Shown: positions 42,650 to 51,859, counted from the first letter of the stretch. The stretch: DNA of 64,000 nt from Leptolyngbya sp. FACHB-8 (GCF_014695575.1 NZ_JACJOO010000072.1:1-64000); one strand, 5' to 3'. Translations and numbers: made by a program. The notes: generated from the sequence alone by a model not told the origin.

Positions 42650-43900
42650 TTATTGCCAGTAGCCATTCTCGCAATTCAATAATCGGTCCAGGATGGCGAT
42701 CGCCTCCTCATCCCCTGACGTTCGAACCTGGGCCTCCATTCCAATATTGATCAACTCCATTCGTATCCGCTCCAAGTACGTGAGTGGAACTTCTCCCATT
42801 GCCACTCGGCTCTGAAGATCAGTTTGATTTTCTATAAACGAGCGATTGAGATCAAAACCAAAGGATTGGGCCAGGGCTTCCACCACGTAACGCTGTTCAG
42901 GACGGGCTGTTTCCAGAGTGGCTTGCATGGGTTGATTGAGGATTGCGTCCTGAGTGGCGATCGCTGCCTGTTCCTGCAACCACACCTCTGATGTGGATAT
43001 GGGTAAATCCGTTGTCTCTTCGTCTACCTTAGCGAAGGCATGGGCCTCTGCATACACGACATGTCCATCGCGGTTGTAATCAGCAGAGGACACCCGTTCT
43101 CCAGTACGACTGATGCCGCTCAAGCCTGCGAAGAAGCTGGAGCTGTAATCTTCATAGTCTGCCTCGTTTACCTCAGGGGTACAACCGACTGAGGGGAGGG
43201 TACGAATTGTGGCGAAGAAGCCACAGCGGTTTTGAGAGGCTACCCGGTTAAAGGGTTTGCCACCTTCGTACATTAAGTTGGCGAAGGAACCCGAATAACA
43301 CTGGGCCATCATCGCAACGACGGGTGTTTCTGGTGGGAGGGTGTCGAACACCTGAGCTAACTGTTGAACAGAAACCTGCTGATTACCCCAGAGGGCAATG
43401 GCGTTGTTGTTAAGGTCCTGTTCGTTACGCAGACCATGCCCAGTGAAGTAGAAAAAAATGGGACGTGTGCTTCCTGCTTCGGCTCTCTCTGCCACCCAAC
43501 TGCGTAGATTGTTAAAGGTGGAAGCGCCGGTCAAATTAGGGATGTCGGGCACTTTAAACTGTATCTGCCCCTGCTCATCCATGTAGCGGATGGTGGCCTG
43601 CCCGTTCGTTCCGTTGGCGAAGTAAACCTCTGCCGCACTTGGATTGAAACCCATTGCCTGCAGCGTTCGCTGAAAGTAGAGAACGTTCTTTTCCAGAGCA
43701 ATTTCGTTATAGCTGGGCGCACCGCCACCACCCGCGACAAGGAAATCAGTGGATGAGGCGGCTTGGCAGTTTTGTTGGACTGTTGATCCGGTGCGATCGC
43801 CCAAAACCTCCTCCAGCACCACAGGCAGGCCTACGCCAAACAGAAGACTTCCACCAATACTGAGCAAAGAAAGACGCCACCAGGGAAATCGATGGGGCAT
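42650..43900 (-). CDS. caspase-like (clan CD) cysteine protease with EF-hand-like loop
   Basis: A 416-residue protein with an N-terminal membrane anchor or signal (residues 8-30, then LGDRTG). The catalytic dyad of clan CD is visible: His155 in FYFTGHGLR and Cys201 in MMAQCYSGSF. Residues 274-285 (DYNRDGHVVYAE) match the canonical 12-residue EF-hand loop, suggesting calcium binding. The C-terminal 130 residues are helical and unassigned. ATG 43900 was chosen because it starts directly before the anchor. It may be an exported orthocaspase/C13-like peptidase; the substrate is unknown. Confidence 0.83.
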   Translation of the reverse strand: MPHRFPWWRLSLLSIGGSLLFGVGLPVVLEEVLGDRTGSTVQQNCQAASSTDFLVAGGGGAPSYNEIALEKNVLYFQRTLQAMGFNPSAAEVYFANGTNGQATIRYMDEQGQIQFKVPDIPNLTGASTFNNLRSWVAERAEAGSTRPIFFYFTGHGLRNEQDLNNNAIALWGNQQVSVQQLAQVFDTLPPETPVVAMMAQCYSGSFANLMYEGGKPFNRVASQNRCGFFATIRTLPSVGCTPEVNEADYEDYSSSFFAGLSGISRTGERVSSADYNRDGHVVYAEAHAFAKVDEETTDLPISTSEVWLQEQAAIATQDAILNQPMQATLETARPEQRYVVEALAQSFGFDLNRSFIENQTDLQSRVAMGEVPLTYLERIRMELINIGMEAQVRTSGDEEAIAILDRLLNCENGYWQ

Positions 43901-43950
43901 GGTGCGATCGTCCTTATGTAGAATTTGCCCCTGATCATAACCTTCCAAAG

Positions 43951-43982
43951 AAAAGCGTGGAAGCTTTGCTCCCACGCCTTTT
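43951..43982 (-). terminator. terminator of the sugar-binding lipoprotein gene
   Basis: The stem AAAAGCGTGGAAGC with its near-complement flanks a TTT loop. Read on the minus strand it is followed by TTTTCTTT, about 115 bp after the stop of the upstream minus-strand gene. Confidence 0.7.
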
Positions 43983-44095
43983 ATATCTTTTCAATATGAA
44001 GATGCGTCTCATGTTCTACATCTTGCCTAAGCAGGCGTGGAACGTTAAGCGCATCTCCACATTGGATTGGTAATAGAAGATCTTAGCGAATTCCT

Positions 44096-45388
44096 TTACC
44101 GATCATTCCATTCTGTTGCGGCATCCGTTACCGCTTGATCGACTGTTTTATCGCCCAACATCGCTGCTTGCAAATTGTCATACACAATCTTTTGCAGTTC
44201 CTTAATATCTTTGTTGGCGGGTAACAACACCTCAGCATCCTGCATCTGCTGAGCGCTCACAGCGCGGGCTTTATCCAGATTAGGGGCCGACTCGGCCACA
44301 TCTGTAAAGTAGGGATCTTCTAAAGCCTTCGTGGTAGACGGCAGAACATTGGCTGCCTTCGCAAAAGCCAACTGGTTCTCATCGTTGGTGATGAACAAGG
44401 CAAACTTCACAGCGGCATCCGGGGCATCCGTGTTGCGGGGAATCACCAGATTCATCACGGCAACGCTCTTTTTGCCCGTGGAGCCAGTGATTTGGGGAGC
44501 GGTTTGGGAGACCTGGGCGATCGCCGGAGCATTAGCTTCAATGGTCTTCAAAAATTGGGGTCCCGAATTCAAAATAGCGGTATCCCCAGTCTGGTAAAGC
44601 TCTAAGGCTCGACGGTGACCCTGGGTCAAGACTTCTTTGGGAAGCAATCCGTCTTGATATAAAGTTGTCCAGTATTCAAATACAGCCCGACCTTCCGACG
44701 TATCGAACGCTGCTTTACCGTCTGCGTCCAGAAGCTGCGCTCCCATCTGGGTAAATGATTGCAGCACATCAGCAGAATCCGTTGGAACAAAAGTGGAGAA
44801 GAAGGCGTACTTTCCTGTTTTTTCCCGTACCGCTCGGGCTACTTCTGCCAGTTCTGCATAAGTGGTCGGAGGCTGTTCAAACCCGGCCTGTTTCAACAAG
44901 TCCGTGTTGTAAATTGCCAGGCTTGTAGTCAGGTACCAGGGAATCCCAAAAGTTTCTCCATCGAGAGAATTGGCCTGCCAAATTTTAGACAAATATTGTT
45001 GCTGAACTTCAGAGGGAATCTTGTCGTTTAAGGGCAACCAGGCGTTACGTCCTGCCAACTGAGCAGCAAAGTCAGGGTTCAGGTTGACGACATCAGGAGC
45101 CGTGTTCGCCGAAACCGCCGTCAAAATTTTGCTTTGCATATCTCCCCAGGGGACATCCACCCACTTCACCGTAATGCCCGGATTCGCCTGTTCAAAGGCT
45201 GCAATCCGCTCATTAAAGTAGTCAGTGAACTGGGGTTGGAGCTGCATCGTCCAAAACTCGACCTCCGCCTCCCCCGATGCATTGGACGCCCCTGAATTAT
45301 TGCCAGGGCTGCAACTGATTAGCCAACTCAACGCCAGCCCCAGCAATGCCAAAATCCCAAATCGCTTCCAGGCACGCATTCGGCTCAT
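44096..45388 (-). CDS. ABC sugar-binding lipoprotein (MalE/UgpB type)
   Basis: Extracellular solute-binding protein of about 430 residues. The N-terminus MSRMRAWKRFGILALLGLAL is a signal peptide ending in the lipobox LISC, so the mature protein is lipid-anchored. ATG 45388 is set by GGAGG five bases upstream. The body has family-1 features: FEQANPGITVKWVDVPWGDM, TAPDVVNLNPDFAAQLAGRN and WYLTTSLAIYNTDLLKQAGF. It belongs to carbohydrate importers, but no permease or ATPase gene is adjacent, so it is an orphan receptor here. The C-terminal part is well conserved in style. Confidence 0.92.
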   Translation of the reverse strand: MSRMRAWKRFGILALLGLALSWLISCSPGNNSGASNASGEAEVEFWTMQLQPQFTDYFNERIAAFEQANPGITVKWVDVPWGDMQSKILTAVSANTAPDVVNLNPDFAAQLAGRNAWLPLNDKIPSEVQQQYLSKIWQANSLDGETFGIPWYLTTSLAIYNTDLLKQAGFEQPPTTYAELAEVARAVREKTGKYAFFSTFVPTDSADVLQSFTQMGAQLLDADGKAAFDTSEGRAVFEYWTTLYQDGLLPKEVLTQGHRRALELYQTGDTAILNSGPQFLKTIEANAPAIAQVSQTAPQITGSTGKKSVAVMNLVIPRNTDAPDAAVKFALFITNDENQLAFAKAANVLPSTTKALEDPYFTDVAESAPNLDKARAVSAQQMQDAEVLLPANKDIKELQKIVYDNLQAAMLGDKTVDQAVTDAATEWNDR

Positions 45389-46018
45389 GATCCCTCCACA
45401 GGATGCCATAGTCTTTGCGGCAATCAGGACTCGCTGAATCCGCAGACCTTGATCAATCGTCCAGATTAACCTAAAAAGGACATCCTTGACCGAGCCGCCC
45501 TTGTGCTTATGAGTGCTCGGAGGCTTAAGTTGGCCTATGTTTGATGGGGCGGGATACGAGCACTCTACCCCATCAAACAACCCCACCAATCCCGAAATAA
45601 AACAACAGTACTCTTGAGTCCGTATGTTCACGGAGAAGGCAGTAGATTTTCAATCTTTGCTGCACTCCATCCGGATAGAGAATCTTTATCCACGAATCAA
45701 AAAGTGAATTCCCTACTGAATCCCCTACCCCAAAGGGTTAGAGCACTGAGGATAAGAATTCACAAAATGTGTCTCATTCGGGGTTATCGAAGCTAAGATT
45801 ATACCTCTAGAATCCTGAGCTCTAAAATTTCTCTAAGAGGTTCAAAGTCCATCCCACCCATTTCTCTCCCTAGTAAGCTTTGTATTGCTGCGCAACCTGA
45901 AAAAAAGTGAACTAAATTGGGTACCATGCGCTAGCATCAATCGTTGAATCTATATATTCACTTCCCTTATACTGCGCTGTCTTGCATCCCGCTATTCTGA
46001 ATACCCGACGGCAAAACT
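45389..46018. other. 630-bp divergent region
   Basis: No gene is convincing. It holds the interlocked inverted repeats at 45511-45579 and, nearer pilM, an AT-rich stretch (TATATATTCACTTCCCTTAT, about 45951-45970) that could hold the pilMNOQ promoter. Confidence 0.5.
45511..45579. repeat. two interlocked inverted repeats (possible pseudoknot)
   Basis: GAGTGCTCG (45511-45519) is complementary to CGAGCACTC (45557-45565); TGTTTGATGGGG (45538-45549) is complementary to CCCCATCAAACA (45568-45579). The order a-b-a'-b' is that of an H-type pseudoknot, or of two mutually exclusive hairpins. Confidence 0.65.
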
Positions 46019-47131
46019 GTGGTTAGCAACTTCAAAGGTCTCTTCTCGAAAAAAACTAAGGGCATTGGTATCGAACTGACCCCAGATCGAGTTAATGTCG
46101 CTCGCCTCAAAAAGAAAGGTCAAGGCTTTCAACTGACAACCCTCGCTTCCGCTGAGGTGCCGGAGGGTATTTATCAGGAAGGCCAGATTTTGGACTCGCC
46201 AACAATGGCAGAAATCATCCGTTCTGTATTGGATGAAAGTAAGCTCAAAATAAAAAATGTTTCCACGGCGATTCCGGGTGGGCGCGATACCGTAACGCGC
46301 ATCATTCCCGTTCCTGCTGAGCTAGACGACCGCGAATTGCGCGAGATGGTTTTGAACCAGGAAGCTGGCCTATATCTTCCCTTCCCCCGTGAGGAAGCCG
46401 ATGTTGATTATCAGAAGCTAGGCTTTTTCGTGGATGAGGACGGTATTGAGAAAGTTCAGGTTTTGCTGGTAGCAACCCGCAAAGAAGTGACCGATTCCTA
46501 TATCGAAACCTTCGAGCAGGCTGGCCTCACGGTCAATATTCTGGAAATCAGTAGCTTTTCGCTAATCCGTACTATCCGTGATCAGTTGCGCCAGTTCACC
46601 CCTCAAGAAGCAGCGGCGATCGTCGATATCGAATTTGAGAATACTGAAATTTCCATCGTGGTCGATGGGGTACCTCAGTTTTCTCGAACGGTACCCATCG
46701 GCACGTATCAAATTCAAACCGCCCTTAGCCGTGCAATGAACCTCCCCCCCTCCCGTAACACGGAATTGTTGCAAGGGATGACAGTACCGGTGACGCCGAT
46801 GGATAGTGTGGGGAGTTCCCCAGGAGTTGCCTCTAACCCTGGTACTGCCGCTATGCTGCGGGTGTTGGGAGAGTTGGCCGATGAGTTGCGGCGATCGATC
46901 GACTTCTATTTGAACCAGGGCGACAACATGGAAGTGGCTCAATTGTTGCTGGCCGGGCCAGGTGGGTCGATTGGGCAATTGGATGAATTTTTCTCACAGC
47001 GTTTGAGTTTGCCCGCCAGTCAGGTTGATCCCATTGCGGCCCTTTCTCTAGAAGTGGATCAGGAAGTCCCTCTGGCCCAACGTACAGGTCTTGGAGTGGT
47101 TTTGGGATTGAGCTTGCGGGAGGCGTGGTGA
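46019..47131 (+). CDS. pilM: type IV pilus assembly protein PilM
   Basis: Actin-like cytoplasmic ATP-binding protein (370 residues) that recruits PilN to the inner-membrane platform of the type IV pilus. It begins with KGIGIELTPDRVNVARLKKK, has the nucleotide-binding core AAIVDIEFENTEISIVVDGV near 199, and ends LAGPGGSIGQLDEFF and GLGVVLGLSLREAW. GTG 46019 is the start. It is the first gene of pilMNOQ, which supports motility and DNA uptake. Confidence 0.95.
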   Translation: MVSNFKGLFSKKTKGIGIELTPDRVNVARLKKKGQGFQLTTLASAEVPEGIYQEGQILDSPTMAEIIRSVLDESKLKIKNVSTAIPGGRDTVTRIIPVPAELDDRELREMVLNQEAGLYLPFPREEADVDYQKLGFFVDEDGIEKVQVLLVATRKEVTDSYIETFEQAGLTVNILEISSFSLIRTIRDQLRQFTPQEAAAIVDIEFENTEISIVVDGVPQFSRTVPIGTYQIQTALSRAMNLPPSRNTELLQGMTVPVTPMDSVGSSPGVASNPGTAAMLRVLGELADELRRSIDFYLNQGDNMEVAQLLLAGPGGSIGQLDEFFSQRLSLPASQVDPIAALSLEVDQEVPLAQRTGLGVVLGLSLREAW

Positions 47132-47152
47132 TATGTCGGGAGGCGGGATGTA

Positions 47153-47992
47153 ATGTACAGCTTAGATATCAACTTCTTAAATGACCGGGAGGAGCGGGCT
47201 GCTGATGTAGCGGGTCCGCGTGTGCGGGAGGTTTCAGATAGCCCCCGGCCTCTTTATTTAGGAGCGTTAGTTGGGCTGCTGTTGCCAGCTTTGGCTGGGG
47301 GCTTATGGTTTTTCTTGCAAGCACAGCGTAGTAGCTTGCAAGCAGAGCTGGATGCCCTGAACGCTGAGCTAGTCAATGTGCAGGCAGCTCTACAAGAGGT
47401 GCAAACCATTCAGGGGCAAGTGCAGCAAATTGATGCTGAAAACCAAGCCCTTGCCACTGTTTTTGATCAGATTCAGCCATGGTCTGCACTACTTCAAGAT
47501 GTTCGGACCCGAACTCCAGGTGGTGTACAGGTCTCTAATATCATCCAAACACAACCAGAACCGACAGCGGCTCCGCCTCCGGCTCCAGCTCCAGCGGCGG
47601 ATCCTAATAACCCTGAAGCTTCTCCGTCTCCGGCGGCCCCAGCACCTGTGCCTGAGCTGCCCCCGGCCCGGTTACAAATTCAGGGCATTGCTCGTTCCTT
47701 TGATGATGTCAATGATTTTGTACTGCTGCTCAAGCAGTCACCTTTTCTAACCAGTGGTACTGTTCGCCTGGTGAGTTCGACGTTGCAGCCCTATCCGGCT
47801 CAAGTTCAATTTCCGGAAGGGGTACAGCCTACGGTTGAAGTGGAACTGCCAGATGTGGTGAATTTTCAGATAGAAGCAGAACTAACTAACCGTCCTGCGT
47901 CTGAGTTGTTGCAAAACATGCGAAGCGCGTTGGCGGTTGGTCTACCCGCAAGAATTGATGCACTTCGTGATTTGGGGGTGATTCAGCCATGA
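47153..47992 (+). CDS. pilN: type IV pilus assembly protein PilN
   Basis: Bitopic inner-membrane protein (279 residues). The conserved PilM-binding N-terminal motif is YSLDINFLNDREERA, followed by one membrane helix (LGALVGLLLPALAGGLWFFL), a coiled coil and a periplasmic ferredoxin-like domain. A Pro/Ala-rich insert (about 145-170) separates the coiled coil from the folded domain. It overlaps pilO by four bases and lies 21 bp after pilM. Confidence 0.94.
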   Translation: MYSLDINFLNDREERAADVAGPRVREVSDSPRPLYLGALVGLLLPALAGGLWFFLQAQRSSLQAELDALNAELVNVQAALQEVQTIQGQVQQIDAENQALATVFDQIQPWSALLQDVRTRTPGGVQVSNIIQTQPEPTAAPPPAPAPAADPNNPEASPSPAAPAPVPELPPARLQIQGIARSFDDVNDFVLLLKQSPFLTSGTVRLVSSTLQPYPAQVQFPEGVQPTVEVELPDVVNFQIEAELTNRPASELLQNMRSALAVGLPARIDALRDLGVIQP

Positions 47993-48882
47993 CCGCTGGT
48001 GGAGACTTTATTCCCGTTGATGATTTTGATGCCGATCAGCCGAGTTACCCTGTCGTTTTTGGTGTTCGGCTGACTCCTACCGTCAACGGAATTTTATTAG
48101 CCCTGGTAGGGGCAGCGGCGGCTACCTGGTTGCTGCTTAATGTGGTGAAACCCGCCTGGGAGGCCAACCAGGCCATTCGGCAGGAGATTCAGACCAAACG
48201 TCAACAACTTGTTGATCAGGCTGAAATTCAAAAGCAAATCCAGCAGGCACGACAGGATTTGGCGGAAGCTGAGAAGCTGCGAGCCGACGTGCTGACCTTG
48301 TTTGCTGATGAGGAAAGTCTGGAAACGTTGCTGATTGACCTAAATGCCCGAGTTCAAGGGGCTGAGGTGGCGAGTCCAGCCATTGAAGTTGGTGAGGTTC
48401 AAACAGGTGGTGCAGCAGTTCTGGAACGGTTCTCGCGGGTTGCCCCAGCGGATACCGGCACACCAGGTGCAGCGGCAGCGGGTGGTGGCGATGTCGTTAA
48501 CAACGGTTCCTTTGGCTCTGCTGTTAATGGACGCTTACGTCAGCAGGTTTACGACGTTCAAATTAATGGTACCTTTGGCCAAACCCAATCGATCATTCGC
48601 AATATTGAACGACTGCGCCCCCTGTTAGTGGTGCGGGATTTGAAAATGCAGCCAGCTAATAATGGCTTACTTCTCGTGAATGAGCGAGGCCAGATTCAGC
48701 CTCTAGGTGATCCTCGCTTGCAGACATCTTTCAGGTTAATCGCGCTACTGCCTCCGGAAGAAACGGCAACTGGGGCCCCGGCCGCAGGAGCCACTCCAGC
48801 GGCAGGAGCTACTCCGGCTGCTCCAGCCGCTGGAGCTACTCCGGCTGCTCCGGCACCGTCTCCGGCCCCAGCCGCGCCGTAG
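47989..48882 (+). CDS. pilO: type IV pilus assembly protein PilO
   Basis: Partner of PilN in the alignment complex. The 297-residue protein has a short cytoplasmic start, one membrane helix (ILLALVGAAAATWLLLNVVK), a coiled coil (WEANQAIRQEIQTKRQQLVD onward) and a globular periplasmic domain. The last 45 residues are an Ala/Pro/Gly/Thr-rich repeat tail built on AAGATP units. The ATG overlaps the pilN stop (ATGA). pilP, which usually follows, is absent; pilQ comes next, as I recall for other cyanobacteria. Confidence 0.93.
   Translation: MTAGGDFIPVDDFDADQPSYPVVFGVRLTPTVNGILLALVGAAAATWLLLNVVKPAWEANQAIRQEIQTKRQQLVDQAEIQKQIQQARQDLAEAEKLRADVLTLFADEESLETLLIDLNARVQGAEVASPAIEVGEVQTGGAAVLERFSRVAPADTGTPGAAAAGGGDVVNNGSFGSAVNGRLRQQVYDVQINGTFGQTQSIIRNIERLRPLLVVRDLKMQPANNGLLLVNERGQIQPLGDPRLQTSFRLIALLPPEETATGAPAAGATPAAGATPAAPAAGATPAAPAPSPAPAAP
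48781..48860 (+). repeat. GC-rich tandem repeats encoding the PilO tail
   Basis: Near-identical units of about 18-30 bases such as GGAGCTACTCCGGCTGCTCC recur through the 3' end of pilO and encode AAGATP/AAP repeats. Unit number may vary between strains by slippage. Confidence 0.7.
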
Positions 48883-48992
48883 TCCCAGTTTGAGGCATAT
48901 TGCCTCAATCACCTGGGTCAGGGTGTCGTCGTTATTGAATGCATGAGTCCGCCATTGCTTTTTTCGCCTGTTTTGCTAAGGAGGAGTGAACT

Positions 48993-51143
48993 GTGAAACA
49001 TCTTGGACTGCTTGGACTTTTGGGGGGAGGCGCGATCGCCCTAACCGCATCACTCCCCGCCTATGCCGCTGCAACAGAAGTGACCGATGTACGGGTCAAC
49101 TCGACAAATGACGGCGGTATGGAACTGGTGTTGGAAACCAGCAGCGGTGAACGGCCCCAAGTCTTTACCGTGAACCGAGGCAACACGCTGGTAGCCGATC
49201 TGGTCAACACCCAGCTGAACCTGTCAGATGGCAATGGTTTCCTGCAAAATAACCCGGCACCTGGCATCTCGGCGGTAATGGTCAGCCAGTTGGATTCGAA
49301 TAGTGTGCGGGTGAGCATCACTGGAGAGACCGGAACCCCTGTTAGTCAAGTGAATCAGACAGATAACAGTATCGTGTTTGATGTGGGCAATGGACCTGCG
49401 CTTGCCGAGTCTGATGACGATATCACCTTTGAGCAGCCCTCTTCTCGGGAAACACAGGTTGCCCAGAATCCAGATCCCCTACAGGTGGATGATGGAGATG
49501 TGCTGATTCCGGACCCAAATGTGGTCATTGATGGAGTTCAGGTCCAACCGAGTCAGGTAGGTGCTCCTCCAGCGCGTCCGAGGGCGATCGCACCCCCCGT
49601 TGGTGACATTGCCGTAGCCACGACTGATATTAGCCCCGAACCGATTAACCTCGGAACTAATGAAATTGTTCCCAGACTCGTTCTGCGGGATGCCCCCGTA
49701 CGGGATGTGCTCTCGTTGCTGGGTCGAGCAGCAGGACTGAACGTTGCTTTCTTGACCTCTGGTCAAGGCGCTAACAACGCGGGTGGTGGGACGGGGCCTG
49801 AAGGAACGGCAGATAACGAGCCACGAATTTCGCTAGATATTGAAAACGAGCCAGTTCAAAACGTATTTAACTACGTGCTGCGTATTAGTGGACTGCAAGC
49901 CTCGTTGGAGGGCCGCACGATTTTTGTAGGCCAGACTCTGCCTAACGAATCTCGTAACCTGCTCATGCGTACCATTCGCCTGAATCAGGTCGATGTAACT
50001 TCTGCTCTTAACTTCTTGGTGGCGCTCGGTGCCGAGACGGCAGTTAGCCGCGAACGTCTTATTACCAGCGTGAATGCTGTTTCGGTAGCAACCGCTGCTG
50101 AGGGGAGTACTGGACCAGCCGTCACCCAAACGCAGACAACAACAGAAAATCGAATTGAAGTCCAACGGGTTGAATATACGGATTCCAACCCTATCCTGCG
50201 AGGCTTGCAGGTGACAGGGGATGAACGTACCAACACGCTTACGTTGACTGGGCCGGGGCGTCTCATTGATATCGCAACCAGTCAGTTGACGACTATCGAT
50301 ATCCGCCGTCGTCAGGTTGCTGTTAACGTCCGCGTCATTGACGTTAACCTGCTTGAAACAGATCGCCAAAACACTAGTTTCTCCTTCGGCTTGGGTCGTA
50401 CAGACTTTATTAACAGCGGAGGGGTTGGGGTGATTAACTTTGGTGAACGAACTCCTGTCTCCGTTATTGGTAACGTCGTAACCGGAGGACAGAACCTGGG
50501 TATTGCCGATAATTTCCTAGCACAGCTGTCAGCATCGGTTCGAGAAGGAAACGCTAAGATCCTGACTGATCCAACGCTTGTAGTGCAGGAGGGGCAAACG
50601 GCGCAGGTTCAGCTAACACAGGATGTCATCACGAACTTTGAGCGAACTGTCGATGAGGGCGATGGCGAGAATGATGATGGTGGTGGTGGTACTGTTACTG
50701 TAACAACGGAAACCGAACCCGCAGGTTTGATCCTTCAAGTTGCAGTGGATCGAATTGATGATAATGGTTTCATTTCCCTTTCTGTCGCGCCATCTATCTC
50801 GGCACCTTATGATGAGGAAACTGTCGAATTTAACGGGGACGAGTTTACTGTTACTCTGTTGTCTGAACGTCGCTTGACCTCCGGTCTAATTCGTGTGCGC
50901 GACGGGCAGACGCTTATCCTTTCAGGGATTATTCGTGATGAAGATCGAATTGATGTCACTAAAGTACCTATCTTAGGAGACATCCCAATTCTAGGAGCTT
51001 TGTTCCGGAGTAGCAGGCGTGACAACGTCCGCCAGGAGTTAATCGTTATTCTGACTCCCCAAATTTTGGATGATTCTGACCAATCCGTATTTGGTTACCG
51101 CTACACACCTAGTCGTGATGCTCAGGAGCTGCTGAATCGCTAA
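48993..51143 (+). CDS. pilQ: type IV pilus secretin PilQ
   Basis: Outer-membrane secretin through which the pilus exits (716 residues). A signal peptide (about 1-25, ending LPAYAAATE) is followed by AMIN-domain-like sequence (30-135), a linker, N-domains including VPRLVLRDAPVRDVLSLLGR near 230, and the secretin core with NAKILTDPTLVVQEGQTAQV and VPILGDIPILGALFRSS. GTG 48987-range starts are possible, but ATG-like initiation at 48993 follows AGGAGG closely. It is the last gene of pilMNOQ and is followed by two terminators. Confidence 0.95.
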   Translation: MKHLGLLGLLGGGAIALTASLPAYAAATEVTDVRVNSTNDGGMELVLETSSGERPQVFTVNRGNTLVADLVNTQLNLSDGNGFLQNNPAPGISAVMVSQLDSNSVRVSITGETGTPVSQVNQTDNSIVFDVGNGPALAESDDDITFEQPSSRETQVAQNPDPLQVDDGDVLIPDPNVVIDGVQVQPSQVGAPPARPRAIAPPVGDIAVATTDISPEPINLGTNEIVPRLVLRDAPVRDVLSLLGRAAGLNVAFLTSGQGANNAGGGTGPEGTADNEPRISLDIENEPVQNVFNYVLRISGLQASLEGRTIFVGQTLPNESRNLLMRTIRLNQVDVTSALNFLVALGAETAVSRERLITSVNAVSVATAAEGSTGPAVTQTQTTTENRIEVQRVEYTDSNPILRGLQVTGDERTNTLTLTGPGRLIDIATSQLTTIDIRRRQVAVNVRVIDVNLLETDRQNTSFSFGLGRTDFINSGGVGVINFGERTPVSVIGNVVTGGQNLGIADNFLAQLSASVREGNAKILTDPTLVVQEGQTAQVQLTQDVITNFERTVDEGDGENDDGGGGTVTVTTETEPAGLILQVAVDRIDDNGFISLSVAPSISAPYDEETVEFNGDEFTVTLLSERRLTSGLIRVRDGQTLILSGIIRDEDRIDVTKVPILGDIPILGALFRSSRRDNVRQELIVILTPQILDDSDQSVFGYRYTPSRDAQELLNR

Positions 51144-51151
51144 AAGTAAGG

Positions 51152-51176
51152 AAGAGAGGCGATCGCTCCTCTCTTT
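51152..51176 (+). terminator. pilQ terminator with a HIP1 loop
   Basis: AAGAGAGG (51152-51159) pairs with CCTCTCTT (51168-51175) and its loop region carries the HIP1 octamer. It starts nine bases after the pilQ stop. Confidence 0.75.
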
Positions 51177-51181
51177 CTCGT

Positions 51182-51216
51182 AAAAGGAGCGTGGCGTTGA
51201 AGCCACGCTCCTTTTT
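51182..51216. terminator. bidirectional terminator between pilQ and the nickel sensor
   Basis: A 14-bp stem AAAAGGAGCGTGGC / complement with loop GTTGAA, flanked by A-run and T-run. It can terminate both pilQ (plus) and the InrS-like gene (minus, stop at 51262). Confidence 0.9.
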
Positions 51217-51261
51217 GATTTGAATTATCTGTGATTACTGAATTGGAATAAAACGCATATT

Positions 51262-51594
51262 TCAGGAAGGCAAGAATCGATCAAGGGCAGATTTGAGGGC
51301 ATCAATCTCGGCGTCAATGCTGCCATCTTCTGCGGCCCGCACCATACATTCCGTAAGATGCTCATCTAAGATACGCCGAGCTACTCGATCGAGAGCACCA
51401 CGAACGGCGGCGATCTGCATTAGCACATCTGGGCAGGGGCGGCTCTCAGCCACCATCTGCTTGATACCGCGTACATGCCCTTCAATGCGGGAGAGCCGGT
51501 TCATAATCTGCCGTAATGATTCGGGATCGTGCACATGGGGGTGGGAGTGCGCTCCGGTATCTGCATGGGCGTGGTCGGGCTGGGGGCTATGCAT
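51262..51594 (-). CDS. CsoR/RcnR-family metal sensor, InrS-like (nickel)
   Basis: DNA-binding repressor of about 110 residues with a His-rich N-terminus (seven His between residues 2 and 22) and a CsoR-family core starting LRQIMNRLSRIEGHVRGIKQ. The likely ligands are Cys54 (RPCPD), His79 and Cys83 (DEHLTEC), with His22 near the N-terminus. The spacing matches the Ni(II) ligands I recall for Synechocystis InrS (His21, Cys53, His78, Cys82). ATG 51594 gives this size; a start further upstream adds about 24 residues. It is divergent from the HtrA gene, so no nickel exporter is adjacent. Related copper sensors (CsoR) use a Cys-His-Cys set too. Confidence 0.88.
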   Translation of the reverse strand: MHSPQPDHAHADTGAHSHPHVHDPESLRQIMNRLSRIEGHVRGIKQMVAESRPCPDVLMQIAAVRGALDRVARRILDEHLTECMVRAAEDGSIDAEIDALKSALDRFLPS

Positions 51595-51859
51595 GAGCGC
51601 TGCCTGGGGAGTGGAACTTCCCCTGATTCTATCCCAACGTTTGTTTGGCAGCTCAATACAGGGCAATTCAGATTTGCCATCGGACTGGCTTAGCTAACAC
51701 AATGACAAATCTGATTCTTAGAGAAATGCCGCTTCGTCAATGGGGGGTAGTCTCCCTTTCAACCGAACTTACGAATGGATGGGGCGATCGCTACCATAAT
51801 AAGAATGAGTCAATGTCTGAACAACTGTCCGTAGTTGATACACAGAACAGGTAAAGGTT

